From: Fusobacteriaceae bacterium
GTDB taxonomy: Bacteria > Fusobacteriota > Fusobacteriia > Fusobacteriales > Fusobacteriaceae
Reading direction: 5' to 3'
Length of the DNA stretch: 59,645 nt
Assembly (NCBI GenBank): GCA_031289425.1
Contig: JAITPM010000002.1
Location: 1 to 59,645 of the forward strand
In this document: piece after piece, positions 43,409 through 52,430 of the stretch
How the letters are laid out: every line of letters starts with the position of its first letter
How positions within the stretch are numbered: position 1 is the first letter of the stretch
Notes under the pieces: model-generated
The model's database searches: none
The model's input: the letters and a program-made list of their open reading frames with translations, nothing else
What the model was told of the DNA's origin: nothing
Position numbers and translations under genes: made by a program

Positions 43409-44170
43409 ATGGCACTAATAAAAACACTAGAAGAAATAAAGAAAATTAAAAAAGCGAATATCATAATTGCAAAATTATATAATATGCTCCCTCAATATGT
43501 AAAGGCCGGAATTACGACCAATGAACTAAATGAGATTATAGATGATTTCATTAAATCTCATGGCGCTAGACCGGCTTGTATCGGTGTACCAGGTTTTAAA
43601 TCCCCTTTCCCCAAGGCTGCTTGTATTTCTGTAAATGATGAAGTCATACACGGAATTCCAAGTGATCGCAAGTTAATAAATGGTGATATAGTAAGCATTG
43701 ATGTCGTAACAGAAAAAGATGGTTTTTTTGGTGACTCTGCTATTACATTCCCTGTGGGTGAAATAGATGAAGAAAGTAAAAAATTATTAGACATTACAGA
43801 AAAATCTCGTGATATAGGGATAAAAAATGCTATAGTTGGAAATAGAATAGGCGATATAGGACATGCGATACAATCTTATGTGGAAAAGAACGGATTTTCA
43901 GTAGTGAGAGATTATGCCGGGCATGGAGTGGGACACGAAATGCATGAAGATCCGATTGTTGCCAATTTTGGCAGAGCAGGAAGAGGTATAAAAATAGAAA
44001 ATGGAATGGTATTAGCTATAGAACCCATGGTAAACATGGGAGGATATAAAATAATATTATTAGAAGACGGCTGGACAACTGTAACTAAAGATGGGAAAAA
44101 ATCAGCCCATTTTGAGCATTCTGTAGCTATTATTGATAATTTTCCTGTTATTTTGAGTATAGATGATTAA
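43409..44170 (+). CDS. map: Methionine aminopeptidase, type I
   Basis: The product is 253 residues. It removes the initiator methionine from new proteins with a two-metal centre. Metal ligands are visible in IDVVTEKDGFFGDSA (Asp pair), GHGVGHEMHEDP (His), LAIEPMVNMG (Glu) and the final FEHSVAI (Glu). It lacks the SH3-like N-terminal extension, so it is the type Ia form. It lies between adk and infA in the ribosomal gene block. Confidence 0.96.
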   Translation: MALIKTLEEIKKIKKANIIIAKLYNMLPQYVKAGITTNELNEIIDDFIKSHGARPACIGVPGFKSPFPKAACISVNDEVIHGIPSDRKLINGDIVSIDVVTEKDGFFGDSAITFPVGEIDEESKKLLDITEKSRDIGIKNAIVGNRIGDIGHAIQSYVEKNGFSVVRDYAGHGVGHEMHEDPIVANFGRAGRGIKIENGMVLAIEPMVNMGGYKIILLEDGWTTVTKDGKKSAHFEHSVAIIDNFPVILSIDD

Positions 44171-44267
44171 AAAAAAATAAAAAAAAAATAAAAATTATAA
44201 CAAAATACTAGCCTTATTTTAAATTTAATGATATAATAATATGAATTTCTATTCGATAGGAGGATAT

Positions 44268-44489
44268 ATGTCGAAGAAAGATGTTATCGAATTAGAAGGT
44301 ACTATTTTAGAGGCCCTTCCAAATGCAATGTTCAAAATTGAATTAGAGAACGGTCATGCTATTTTAGGCCATATTTCAGGTAAAATGAGAATGAATTACA
44401 TTAAAATATTACCTGGAGACGTAGTAACTGTACAAATCTCACCTTACGACTTGTCAAGGGGTAGAATAGTTTACAGAAAGAAAAACTAG
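44268..44489 (+). CDS. infA: Translation initiation factor IF-1
   Basis: The product is 73 residues, a single S1/OB-fold domain. The sequence runs [20 protein letters not shown] through [20 protein letters not shown] to [15 protein letters not shown], which is IF-1 throughout. It binds the A site of the 30S subunit during initiation. AGGAGG precedes the ATG at 44268; the track start is 27 nt too early. Confidence 0.97.
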   Translation: MSKKDVIELEGTILEALPNAMFKIELENGHAILGHISGKMRMNYIKILPGDVVTVQISPYDLSRGRIVYRKKN

Positions 44490-44534
44490 TGATTTATTAC
44501 TAGTTTTATATTATGAAAAAAGGAGGGATAAAAA

Positions 44535-44648
44535 ATGAAGGTAAGAGTATCAATTAAACCTATGTGTGACAAGTGTAAAGTTATAAAAAGACATGGGAAA
44601 ATCCGTGTTATTTGTGAAAATCCAAAACATAAACAAGTGCAAGGATAA
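44535..44648 (+). CDS. rpmJ: 50S ribosomal protein L36
   Basis: The product is 37 residues and is absent from the ORF track because of its length. The sequence [19 protein letters not shown] then [13 protein letters not shown] is L36 with the zinc-binding CxxC...CxxxxH. AGGAGG precedes the ATG. It lies between infA and rpsM as usual. The zinc form implies growth with adequate zinc. Confidence 0.97.
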   Translation: MKVRVSIKPMCDKCKVIKRHGKIRVICENPKHKQVQG

Positions 44649-44821
44649 TATAACTTTTAGTTCGTATTGGTTTGATAAATTAAAAATGAAGCAAAATTCT
44701 TATTGTAAAGATATGGAGAGCTGTAGAGCCTTTTCCTTATTGGGACCATATCGAAGAAAGTATTTAGCTGGTTAATATATCAGCAAATATATAAATTTCT
44801 TAAATTAAGGAGGAAATAGTT
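44649..44821 (+). other. Structured gap rpmJ-rpsM, candidate ribosomal-protein leader
   Basis: This is 173 nt without a convincing gene in an otherwise tightly packed operon. GATATGG (44710-44716) pairs with CCATATC (44746-44752), a perfect 7-bp stem closing a 29-nt internal part. GCTG (44767-44770) pairs with CAGC (44781-44784) close to the rpsM ribosome binding site. In other bacteria S4 represses the rpsM-rpsK-rpsD-rpoA unit through a leader at this place. Such a function here is inference. Confidence 0.4.
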
Positions 44822-45178
44822 TTGGCTAGAATTGCAGGTGTAGATATACCTAGAAACAAAAGAGTTGAAATAGCTTTAACTTATGTCTATGGGATTGGAA
44901 AACCAACTTCTCAAAGATTACTAAAGGAAGCTGGAGTAAATTTTGATACCAGAGTAAAAGATTTAACAGAAGAAGAAGTAAATAAAATAAGAGAAGCCGT
45001 AAAAGGTGTCAGAGTAGAAGGAGAACTTAAAAAAGAAGTAAGACTTTCTATAAAAAGACTTTTGGATATTAAGTGTTACAGAGGATTAAGACATAAAATG
45101 GGTCTTCCGGTTAGAGGACAACATTCTAAAAGAAATGCAAGAACAGTGAAAGGTCCTAAAAAACCTATAAAGAAATAA
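44822..45178 (+). CDS. rpsM: 30S ribosomal protein S13
   Basis: The product is 118 residues with a TTG start after AAGGAGG. It begins [26 protein letters not shown] and ends in the basic tail [22 protein letters not shown]13 sits at the head of the 30S subunit and contacts the P-site tRNA. It is the first gene of the rpsM-rpsK-rpsD-rpoA-rplQ run. Confidence 0.98.
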   Translation: MARIAGVDIPRNKRVEIALTYVYGIGKPTSQRLLKEAGVNFDTRVKDLTEEEVNKIREAVKGVRVEGELKKEVRLSIKRLLDIKCYRGLRHKMGLPVRGQHSKRNARTVKGPKKPIKK

Positions 45179-45228
45179 TTCAAAAACATATAATTAAATG
45201 TTTAACTTTATTAAGGAGGTAACTTAAG

Positions 45229-45618
45229 TTGGCTAAAAAGACAGTAGCTAAAGTTAAAAAGAAAACTAAAAACATACCAAATGGTGTTGTACATATACAT
45301 TCAACTTTTAATAATACAATCATTGCAATAACAGATCCTGAAGGAAGAGTCGTAAGTTGGAGATCAGGAGGAACTTCCGGGTTCAAGGGAACAAAAAAAG
45401 GAACTCCATTTGCAGCGCAAATAGCAGCAGAACAAGCAGCTAATATTGCTAAAGATAATGGAATGAAAAAAGTTGAAGTAAAAGTGAAAGGACCTGGTTC
45501 CGGAAGAGAAGCTTGCATCAGATCTATTCAAGCGACTGGATTAGAAGTTACTAAAATAACTGATATAACTCCGGTTCCGCATAATGGGTGCAGACCACCT
45601 AAAAGAAGAAGAGTGTAA
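45229..45618 (+). CDS. rpsK: 30S ribosomal protein S11
   Basis: The product is 129 residues with a TTG start after [53 protein letters not shown] and the end [15 protein letters not shown] are characteristic. S11 lies on the 30S platform near the mRNA exit. Two successive ribosomal genes with TTG starts is mildly unusual and may tune their translation. Confidence 0.98.
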   Translation: MAKKTVAKVKKKTKNIPNGVVHIHSTFNNTIIAITDPEGRVVSWRSGGTSGFKGTKKGTPFAAQIAAEQAANIAKDNGMKKVEVKVKGPGSGREACIRSIQATGLEVTKITDITPVPHNGCRPPKRRRV

Positions 45619-45667
45619 TTACGCTTAATTTTACAGACGAATTCACGTAAGGAGGATAATTAAAAAA

Positions 45668-46255
45668 ATGGCAAGAAATAGACAGCCTGTATTGAAGAAA
45701 TGTAGAGTCTTGGGACTAGATCCTGTGGTTTTGGGTGTAAGCAAATCTTCTAAAAGAGGTTTAAGACCTAATGCAAATAAAAAACCTACAGAATATGCAA
45801 TACAATTAAGAGAAAAACAAAAAGCTAAGTTTATATATAACGTAATGGAAAAGCAATTTAGAAAACTATACGAAGAAGCAGCAAGAAAACTCGGGGTTAC
45901 TGGGTTGACATTGATAGAATATCTAGAAAGAAGATTGGAAAATGTCGTTTATAGATTGGGATTTGCAAAGACAAGAAGACAAGCAAGACAAATAGTTAGT
46001 CATGGACATGTATCTGTAAATGGAAGAAGAGTTGATATTGCATCTTATAGAGTAAAAGTTGGCGATGTTGTTTCTGTTGTTGAAAATTCTAAGAATCTAG
46101 TTGTAATCAAGGATGCTTTAGAAGAATCAAGGGTTCCTGCTTGGATGGAATTAGATAAAGGTGCATTTACTGGAAAAGTTTTACAAAATCCAACAAAGGA
46201 TGATTTAGACTTTGATCTAAACGAATCACTAATAGTTGAGTTCTATTCTAGATAA
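45668..46255 (+). CDS. rpsD: 30S ribosomal protein S4 (zinc-free form)
   Basis: The product is 195 residues. It has the S4 N-terminal domain and the S4 RNA-binding fold (LERRLENVVYRLGFAKTRRQARQIVSHGHVSVNGRRVDIASYRVKVGD). Only one cysteine occurs in the N-terminal segment (KKCRVLG), so it is the zinc-free form. S4 nucleates 30S assembly and in many bacteria represses this same operon. AAGGAGG precedes the ATG. Confidence 0.98.
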   Translation: MARNRQPVLKKCRVLGLDPVVLGVSKSSKRGLRPNANKKPTEYAIQLREKQKAKFIYNVMEKQFRKLYEEAARKLGVTGLTLIEYLERRLENVVYRLGFAKTRRQARQIVSHGHVSVNGRRVDIASYRVKVGDVVSVVENSKNLVVIKDALEESRVPAWMELDKGAFTGKVLQNPTKDDLDFDLNESLIVEFYSR

Positions 46256-46281
46256 TAACACTTTTATTAGGAGTTGATCGG

Positions 46282-47259
46282 ATGTTAAAAATAGAGAAAC
46301 AGGCGAGAGGAATTAATATTACTGCAAATAAAGAAAGTGAGTTTAAAGGGCAATATATAATCGAACCATTATATAGAGGTTATGGCAACACAGTAGGTAA
46401 TGCACTTAGAAGAGTGTTACTTTCTTCTATTCCTGGAACAGCAATAAAAGGTATCAGAATAGAAGGTATTTTAAGTGAATTTTCTGTTATTGAGGGTGTA
46501 AAAGAAGCAGTAACTGAAATAGTACTTAATGTAAAAGAAGTTGTTATCAAGGCTGATAATGCCGGTGAAAAAAAGATGACACTTTCTGTGAGAGGTCCTA
46601 AAACTGTAACGGCAGCAGATATTATTCCGGATATGGGTTTGGAGATAGTGAATCCAGAACAAATTATTTGTACGATTACTGTTGAAAAAGATTTGGATAT
46701 TGAGTTTTTAGTTGATACCGGAGTGGGATTTGTAGTATCTGATGAAATTGAAAAAAAAGATTGGCCGGTTGACTACATAGCAGTGGATGCTATATATACG
46801 CCAATCAGAAAAGTTGCTTACAATGTAAAAGATACAATGGTTGGAAGAATGACAGATTATGATAAACTTACATTGGAGATAGAAACTGATGGAAGTGTTG
46901 AAATACGAGATGCCATATCCTATGCTGTAGAACTTTTAAAACTTCATTTTGATCCATTTTTAGAAATAGGAAACAAAATGGAAAATCTTAGAGACGAGAT
47001 AGAAGAAGAAGAAAATCAAGTAGAACCAAAAAAAGAAGATGGAGCATTAACTGCAAAAATAGAAGAATTGGATCTGACAGTTCGTTCATTTAATTGTCTA
47101 AAAAAAGCTGGAATAGAAGAAGTAAGTCAATTAGCCAAATTATCACTTAATGAACTTTTAAAAATCAGGAACTTAGGTAGAAAGTCATTAGATGAAATAT
47201 TGGAAAAAATGAAAGAATTAGGACACGATCTATCACAGAATGGTTCCCTTGAAAATTAA
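46282..47259 (+). CDS. rpoA: DNA-directed RNA polymerase subunit alpha
   Basis: The product is 325 residues. The N-terminal assembly domain has [25 protein letters not shown] charged acidic linker ([18 protein letters not shown]) leads to the C-terminal domain with [23 protein letters not shown] and [11 protein letters not shown], which contacts UP elements and activators. AGGAG precedes the ATG. Confidence 0.98.
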   Translation: MLKIEKQARGINITANKESEFKGQYIIEPLYRGYGNTVGNALRRVLLSSIPGTAIKGIRIEGILSEFSVIEGVKEAVTEIVLNVKEVVIKADNAGEKKMTLSVRGPKTVTAADIIPDMGLEIVNPEQIICTITVEKDLDIEFLVDTGVGFVVSDEIEKKDWPVDYIAVDAIYTPIRKVAYNVKDTMVGRMTDYDKLTLEIETDGSVEIRDAISYAVELLKLHFDPFLEIGNKMENLRDEIEEEENQVEPKKEDGALTAKIEELDLTVRSFNCLKKAGIEEVSQLAKLSLNELLKIRNLGRKSLDEILEKMKELGHDLSQNGSLEN

Positions 47260-47279
47260 TTAAGGAGGATACAATAGCA

Positions 47280-47630
47280 ATGAATCATAATAAATCATAT
47301 AGAAAATTAGGTAGAAGATCAGACCATAGAAAGGCTATGCTAAAAAACATGTCTATATCTCTTATAGTTCATGAAAAAATAGAAACTACAGTTACCAGAG
47401 CTAAAGAACTTAGGAAATTTGTAGAGAGAATGATTACTTTTGGAAAGAAAAATACATTAGCTTCTAGAAGAAATGCTTTTGCTTTCTTGAGAAATGAACA
47501 TGCAGTAGCAAAATTATTTAGTGATTTGGCACCAAAATATGCAGAAAGAAATGGTGGATATACAAGAATTATAAAAACTTCTGTAAGATATGGAGATTCT
47601 GCAGAAATGGCAATAATTGAACTTGTATAA
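47280..47630 (+). CDS. rplQ: 50S ribosomal protein L17
   Basis: The product is 116 residues. It opens [53 protein letters not shown] and ends [25 protein letters not shown]. This is L17 without extension. It closes the ribosomal operon, 20 bp after rpoA, and is followed by a strong hairpin. Confidence 0.98.
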   Translation: MNHNKSYRKLGRRSDHRKAMLKNMSISLIVHEKIETTVTRAKELRKFVERMITFGKKNTLASRRNAFAFLRNEHAVAKLFSDLAPKYAERNGGYTRIIKTSVRYGDSAEMAIIELV

Positions 47631-47664
47631 TAAAAATTAGATTACGTATATAAAAAATATATAT

Positions 47665-47701
47665 AAAAAAGAAAATGTTTTCAAAAACATTTTCTTTTTT
47701 A
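47665..47701. terminator. Bidirectional terminator rplQ / VOC gene
   Basis: AAAAAAGAAAATGTTT and AAACATTTTCTTTTTT form a perfect 16-bp stem with a 4-nt loop. It has A and T runs on both sides, between converging genes. Confidence 0.88.
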
Positions 47702-47739
47702 TATACTATATAAATATAACTATTTTTTATAATATTGCT

Positions 47740-48114
47740 CTATTTTCTAGTTGGAATTATTTCTATCCAATATCCATCTGGATCAGTTATAAAATAAACT
47801 CCCATTTTTTTATTTTCATATTTTATAACATTCATTTCTTTATGTAGATTATATGCACCATCAAAATCGTCAACTACAAAAGCCAGATGAAATTCCTCAT
47901 CTCCCAGGTCATATTTTTCTTTTCTATCTCTGAGCCAAGTAAGTTCTACCAATGAAGACAATCCTGTCCCATCCCCCAAAAATGAAAGTACGTAACTGCC
48001 ATCTTCAGCATTTTTTCTCCTTGTTTCTTTTAATCCTAAAGCTTTTTCGTAAAAATCTAAACTTTTATTCATATCCAACACATTAATATTAAAATGATCC
48101 AATTTAAATTTCAT
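47740..48114 (-). CDS. VOC-family protein (glyoxalase I-like)
   Basis: The product is 124 residues, two beta-alpha-beta-beta-beta modules. The metal ligands of glyoxalase I are in place: His at FKLDHFNINV, Glu at SSLVELTW, His at EEFHLAFVV and Glu at GYWIEIIP. Lactoylglutathione lyase is the likeliest activity, although fusobacteria may use another thiol. AAGGAGG precedes the ATG. It is last in a minus-strand run with the radical SAM and MBL genes. Confidence 0.85.
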   Translation of the reverse strand: MKFKLDHFNINVLDMNKSLDFYEKALGLKETRRKNAEDGSYVLSFLGDGTGLSSLVELTWLRDRKEKYDLGDEEFHLAFVVDDFDGAYNLHKEMNVIKYENKKMGVYFITDPDGYWIEIIPTRK

Positions 48115-48126
48115 TTTAAATCCTCC

Positions 48127-48999
48127 TTAAAATCCTGTCTCGACATATTTTCTATAATTATTAGTTTCCTTTGCATTTTCTACCACCTTTATTAATTTTT
48201 CTTTATCTCTATTGAGAGTACCTTTGAGCGATAAAAAATTTGATGCATGATTTGCTCTAAAAACGGTATTATCACTATCTACATTATTCAAAAAAAGCAA
48301 CATTTCATCCATAATCTCAGGAACTGTAATCGGAACGAATCGTCCTTCCGAGTAATCTTTGTATAATTCTGTATTTTTGAAAAATCTCAAGGTCAAAAAT
48401 CCCAAATATTCCGGTTTTATAGCAGAAATTGCTTTTGCGGAATTGATAGCATGTTCAACCAACCTAGGCTTTCCACCGAGACCGGATATTATCATCATAG
48501 ATAATTCTATCCCGGCAGCTCTTATCTTTTGACCAGCTTCTATCATTTCAGCAGCAGTGACGCCTTTTTTTACATCTTTTAATACTTGGTCATCACCGGA
48601 TTCGAGTCCCACATAGACCATTTTTAATCCGGCTTCACGAAGTTTTATCAAGTCTTCAGGACTTTTATTTAATACATCCTTTGGAGCAGCATACACAGAA
48701 ACCCTGTCTATATTTGGGAATATTTCTTTTGCTTTATTTATCACATATAAGAGATCCTTAGTATGTACTATCAAAGCATCTCCATCAGCTAAAAAAATCC
48801 TTTTTATCAATTCTTTGGGATAATATTTTTTAGCAACCTCCAAGTCTTCGATTACTTCATCCAAATTTCTTATTCTAAATTTTTTGTCCTTATACATATA
48901 ACAAAACGTACAATCATTTCTAGCGCAACCAATAGTTAATTGTATTATAAGGCTATCAGCTTCACTAGGTGGTCTAAACACAGCACCTTCGTATCTCAT
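48127..48999 (-). CDS. Radical SAM protein with CX4CX2C cluster
   Basis: The product is 290 residues. The cluster motif GCARNDCTFCYMYKDKKFRIR has spacing C-X4-C-X2-C, found in a branch related to Elp3/HemN-type proteins and not in the commoner CX3CX2C. The barrel carries the SAM-binding segments FLADGDALIV, VGLESGDDQVL and MMIISGLGG. The reaction is unknown. It has AGGAGG before its ATG and lies 12 bp upstream of the VOC gene and 28 bp downstream of the MBL gene. Confidence 0.88.
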   Translation of the reverse strand: MRYEGAVFRPPSEADSLIIQLTIGCARNDCTFCYMYKDKKFRIRNLDEVIEDLEVAKKYYPKELIKRIFLADGDALIVHTKDLLYVINKAKEIFPNIDRVSVYAAPKDVLNKSPEDLIKLREAGLKMVYVGLESGDDQVLKDVKKGVTAAEMIEAGQKIRAAGIELSMMIISGLGGKPRLVEHAINSAKAISAIKPEYLGFLTLRFFKNTELYKDYSEGRFVPITVPEIMDEMLLFLNNVDSDNTVFRANHASNFLSLKGTLNRDKEKLIKVVENAKETNNYRKYVETGF

Positions 49000-49027
49000 T
49001 TCATCATCCTCCTGATATTAATAAAAT

Positions 49028-49756
49028 TTATAAATATATTTCTTCTAAATTATGATTTATTATAATTCCTTTAGTAGGTAAATTAAGATTTTGTATATAT
49101 TTCGAAAATTCATCTGTTAATAAAAATTTACCCCAACAATGCATAGGAATCAATACCTTGGGCGAAATATTTTTTACAAAATATTCTCCACCCCAAAATT
49201 TAGCATTTTCAAGTCTGATATCCACTGGAAAAAATGCGCAGTCAATAGTTACCTTATTTTTCTTAACATAATCAATTATATTGTCCATAATACCTTTGAA
49301 AGTATCTTCGGCATATTTTTGCTCATCTTTAGTCTCTTCTTCCCAATGCCACCAGTTTAAATCCCCAGCATGAAATATTGATTTATTTTCTATATCTATA
49401 AGAAATGATACCCCAAGGTCTGATGAACCAAATGAGTGAATCTCTATTCCATCTACATTGATTACTTTATTTTCTTTTATAATATAATAATTCGATTTTT
49501 TTTGGCCTACGACTATATCATCACTTAATACATAAGAGATGTCCCTTTTTCCATTATCCCATGATAGAATTGTATCAGAGTAATGATCCTCATGACCATG
49601 AGAAGCAAAAACAATAATTTTTTTCTCACTATCTAAATAATTTGATAATTTAAAAGAGTCATCTTTTTGTCGTGGTGTTTTAAAATAATCAAATATTAAA
49701 ACATATTTTTCAAATTCTACAATAAAACAACTGTGATTTACAAATAATATTTTCAT
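49028..49756 (-). CDS. MBL-fold metal-dependent hydrolase
   Basis: The product is 242 residues. It belongs to the metallo-beta-lactamase fold near the UlaG/RomA branch, with the zinc motif ASHGHEDHY, a later FHAGDLNWW and MHCWGKF near the end. The opening NHSCFIVEFEKYVLIFDYF also fits this branch. UlaG relatives act as lactonases, but the substrate here is open. GGAGG precedes the ATG. It lies 41 bp after the M20 hydrolase gene on the same strand. Confidence 0.85.
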   Translation of the reverse strand: MKILFVNHSCFIVEFEKYVLIFDYFKTPRQKDDSFKLSNYLDSEKKIIVFASHGHEDHYSDTILSWDNGKRDISYVLSDDIVVGQKKSNYYIIKENKVINVDGIEIHSFGSSDLGVSFLIDIENKSIFHAGDLNWWHWEEETKDEQKYAEDTFKGIMDNIIDYVKKNKVTIDCAFFPVDIRLENAKFWGGEYFVKNISPKVLIPMHCWGKFLLTDEFSKYIQNLNLPTKGIIINHNLEEIYL

Positions 49757-49797
49757 TTATCCTCCATTGATTTTCCTATCAGTATAAAATAAATATT

Positions 49798-51030
49798 TTA
49801 AAAAGATATTAATGTCTCAAAAATAATTTTTGTACCGGTTAAAAGATCACTATAATTGATCATTTCATCTTTATTATGACTAATTCCACCCCTACAAGGT
49901 ATAAAAATCATTCCCGTAGGGCAAATATCTACAAATTTCATTGCATCATGACCGGCGCCACTAGGCATAACATAATATGGTTCTGATAATTTATTTGCTG
50001 CTTTTTCCATTTTTTTTATCAAATTTTCATTCATTTTTACGGGTTCATCAGAAGAAATATTCACTAAATCATATTTTAACTTTCTATCAGAGCAAACTTT
50101 AGCAATATATTCTTTTATATCGCCCGATACTCTATCAATACTATTTTTATCTATCCCTCTGATATCAATACCTAATTTTACCTTTCCGGATATTACATTA
50201 AAGGCATTGGGATAATTATCTATATATCCGATAGTCCCTACAGTTTTATTTATGCTTTCAATATTGGCAATTTCCTCTAATTTTGTAATAATCATAGCAC
50301 CTGCACATAAAGCGTCCATTCTGAAATCCATTGGAGTCGCTCCTGAATGGTCTTGTCTTCCCTCTATCGTGAGCCAATAACGTGTAGGGGCTGCAATATG
50401 ACTCACAAAACCTATTTTAATATCTTTTATTTCTAAAATTCTTCCCTGTTCTATATGTAGTTCAAAAAAACCTTTTATATTATCTATTTTTTTGCATTCA
50501 GGAGAATAACCTCTTTTTTTCAAAGCATCATATAGAGAAACTCCCTCTTTGTTGGTTGCTTTTTTTAACTTTTCATGTGTTATTTTATGAGTCACCAGCG
50601 CACTGCCAACTGTGGCAATTCCATACATACTGGATTCTTCACACCGGAAAGCACATAATTTCACTGGTATTTTTATATTATTTTCCTTAATCCATTTTAA
50701 AATTAAAAGTCCCGCAACGATACCGGCAACACCGTCATATCTACCACCATTTATTACTGAATCCAAATGAGAGGCAATCATATAGCAATCTTCATAATCA
50801 TCTTGATATACATATGTATTTCCCACTTCATCAGACGAATATTTCAATCCGATAGATCTAGCTAAATTCCTTAAAGACCCGTGCATTATATCCTCGTTTT
50901 TAGTATATCCCAATCTAGTCACGCCACCAGATTCATCTGTTCCAATGGAATAAAAATTTTTGAACCATTCATTTATGATAGATAAATTCTTTTCATTATC
51001 ATATAAAAAATCAATATTTGAAATTTCCAT
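49798..51030 (-). CDS. M20-family amidohydrolase (allantoate/N-carbamoyl-amino-acid hydrolase type)
   Basis: The product is 410 residues. Zinc-site segments are IASHLDSVINGGRYDGVAGI, CEESSMYG, ELHIEQGRILE, GRQDHSGATPMDFR and the terminal PSGAGHDA. This set is that of the allantoate amidohydrolase, ureidoglycolate and beta-ureidopropionase group, which removes carbamoyl or ureido groups. The start at 51030 is chosen because AGGAGGGG lies about 10 nt upstream; the track start is 69 nt too early, inside the preceding terminator. The purine permease gene nearby (52431) fits a purine or ureide role, but this is loose. Confidence 0.85.
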   Translation of the reverse strand: MEISNIDFLYDNEKNLSIINEWFKNFYSIGTDESGGVTRLGYTKNEDIMHGSLRNLARSIGLKYSSDEVGNTYVYQDDYEDCYMIASHLDSVINGGRYDGVAGIVAGLLILKWIKENNIKIPVKLCAFRCEESSMYGIATVGSALVTHKITHEKLKKATNKEGVSLYDALKKRGYSPECKKIDNIKGFFELHIEQGRILEIKDIKIGFVSHIAAPTRYWLTIEGRQDHSGATPMDFRMDALCAGAMIITKLEEIANIESINKTVGTIGYIDNYPNAFNVISGKVKLGIDIRGIDKNSIDRVSGDIKEYIAKVCSDRKLKYDLVNISSDEPVKMNENLIKKMEKAANKLSEPYYVMPSGAGHDAMKFVDICPTGMIFIPCRGGISHNKDEMINYSDLLTGTKIIFETLISF

Positions 51031-51051
51031 AATATCAATTCCCCTCCTATA

Positions 51052-51086
51052 AAAAAAATGCACCACAACCTTCGCAATCGTGGTGC
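51052..51086 (-). terminator. Terminator after the cold-shock gene, directly before the M20 gene
   Basis: On the minus strand GCACCAC and GTGGTGC pair around a 13-nt loop, followed by ATTTTTTT. Only about 20 nt separate the T-run from the M20 start codon, so the ribosome binding site is right behind the terminator. Confidence 0.85.
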
Positions 51087-51123
51087 GCAAAACATTCAAA
51101 AGTGTTTTGTTAGATTTGATACA

Positions 51124-51324
51124 TTAAGCAACTGTTACTTCAGTAGCCATAGGTCCTTTTTGACCATCAGTTACGTTGAAAGTAACACTTTGACCTTCTT
51201 CTAGAGTCTTAAATCCTTCACCAGTAATGCCAGAAAAATGAACGAAATAATCTTTTCCGTCTTCTCCAGTAATAAAACCAAAACCTTTGTCCTTGTTAAA
51301 CCATTTTACTGCACCTTTTAACAT
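51124..51324 (-). CDS. Cold-shock protein (CspA family)
   Basis: The product is 66 residues, one OB-fold. The nucleic-acid motifs RNP1 KGFGFIT and RNP2 YFVHFS are intact, as are the start [10 protein letters not shown] and the end GPMATEVTV. These proteins melt RNA structure in the cold and in growth transitions. The ORF track begins 108 nt too early; GGAGG stands before the ATG at 51324. The leader is about 110 nt long, as usual for csp genes. Confidence 0.95.
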   Translation of the reverse strand: MLKGAVKWFNKDKGFGFITGEDGKDYFVHFSGITGEGFKTLEEGQSVTFNVTDGQKGPMATEVTVA

Positions 51325-51437
51325 TCTTACCTCCAAAATTATAAATAATTCCAGTTTCAATCTTGAAGAATTCAATAAAGCTATAGAAGTATCACCTAAC
51401 AATTTATTAAAATCTAACAATATGAACCTCAATCCGA

Positions 51438-51466
51438 ATTATACCTTAAATCTAACATATAATCAA
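51438..51466 (-). promoter_or_regulatory. Promoter of the cold-shock gene
   Basis: On the minus strand TTGATT and TATAAT are separated by 17 bp, giving a leader of about 110 nt before the ATG at 51324. Confidence 0.7.
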
Positions 51467-51501
51467 GACATTTTAAAAAATTTTTTAAATTTATTTATAT
51501 T

Positions 51502-52140
51502 TTACTTATTTACATCAATGTAACTGTAAAGAGTATATTTGGATATATTAAAAAATTTAGATACCTTATCACCTGATTTTGTAATTAAAAATATCCCGGC
51601 AGAGTTTAAATATTTTATAGCAGTTATTTTTTCTTCTTTTGTCATCAGTGCCACAGGCTTTCCAATGAGGGCGATTGCACTCGCTAGAAGCTCATCCAAT
51701 AGGTTGTTTACATTCTTTGGAGCATCAATAGGTTTATGATTATTTTCTTCTGGGGTCTTGATAAGAGACTTAATCGCATTGTCTATAGTCAAAAAACTAG
51801 TGATATCATAATTTATGGATAGAACATATTTAATTTTTTCTTTTTTTTCATCACAAAAATATAGATTGCTGGATTTTAAAATTCTTCCATCTTTGGTTTT
51901 TACCAAATAACCTAAGTTATCTTTTATTTCGTTTATATTCTTGTTTAGTGATTCTAATATCACTTGATAAGAGTTATCCCCGATCTGCCTATTGCCGGTA
52001 TGAATATTTTCAAAATAGATAATATTATTTTGAAAATTATTATTTTCTAAATCATGAATTAAAACTTCACAATTATTTCCAAAATGAACGACCATGCTAT
52101 GGGCTATTTGCTTTAATACTTCTATAGAGCAATACTCCAT
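51502..52140 (-). CDS. YheO-like PAS/HTH transcriptional regulator
   Basis: The product is 212 residues. The N-terminal YheO-type PAS domain (about 1-115) has the usual VVHFGNNCEVLIHDLEN and GNRQIGD segments. A C-terminal HTH (about 165-210) has MTKEEKITAIKYLNSAGIFLITKSGDKVSKFFNISKYTLYSYI. Relatives such as DauR control amino-acid catabolism. The diverging neighbour is the purine permease gene at 52431, a possible target. The ribosome binding site is GGAGG, about 10 nt before the ATG. Confidence 0.85.
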   Translation of the reverse strand: MEYCSIEVLKQIAHSMVVHFGNNCEVLIHDLENNNFQNNIIYFENIHTGNRQIGDNSYQVILESLNKNINEIKDNLGYLVKTKDGRILKSSNLYFCDEKKEKIKYVLSINYDITSFLTIDNAIKSLIKTPEENNHKPIDAPKNVNNLLDELLASAIALIGKPVALMTKEEKITAIKYLNSAGIFLITKSGDKVSKFFNISKYTLYSYIDVNK

Positions 52141-52333
52141 ATATACCTGCCTCCTTCAAATTTTATAAAATTAATCGCAATATATTTTATTTCTTATCTA
52201 ATATGATAACATAAATTTTATAATTTTCAAAATTTATCTTAAATCATGAGCCTTAGCACAAATCATTTTTTATTAAAAAAAATATTAAAAATAGAACTCT
52301 TTTTAAATAATTAATGTATCTGACATAAAAATC

Positions 52334-52342
52334 TGATATAAT
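52334..52342 (+). promoter_or_regulatory. Extended -10 promoter of the purine permease gene
   Basis: TGATATAAT (TGn plus a perfect -10) lies about 89 nt before the ATG. In the 290-bp gap 52141-52430 I looked for a purine riboswitch and saw none. Confidence 0.5.
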
Positions 52343-52430
52343 ATTATGATAAAAAATAAAATTTTTATAAAACATACAGCAATAAATTTTTTATGTAAAT
52401 TTGAGCAATAGCGTTTATTAGGAGGAGAAA

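Noticed and set aside
44593-44775. 60-residue ORF between rpmJ and rpsM
   Set aside because: It begins inside rpmJ in another frame, has no ribosome binding site, and its stretch contains complementary segments better explained as a leader.
52141-52430. Purine riboswitch in front of the purine permease
   Set aside because: The conserved core of the purine aptamer is not visible in the gap.
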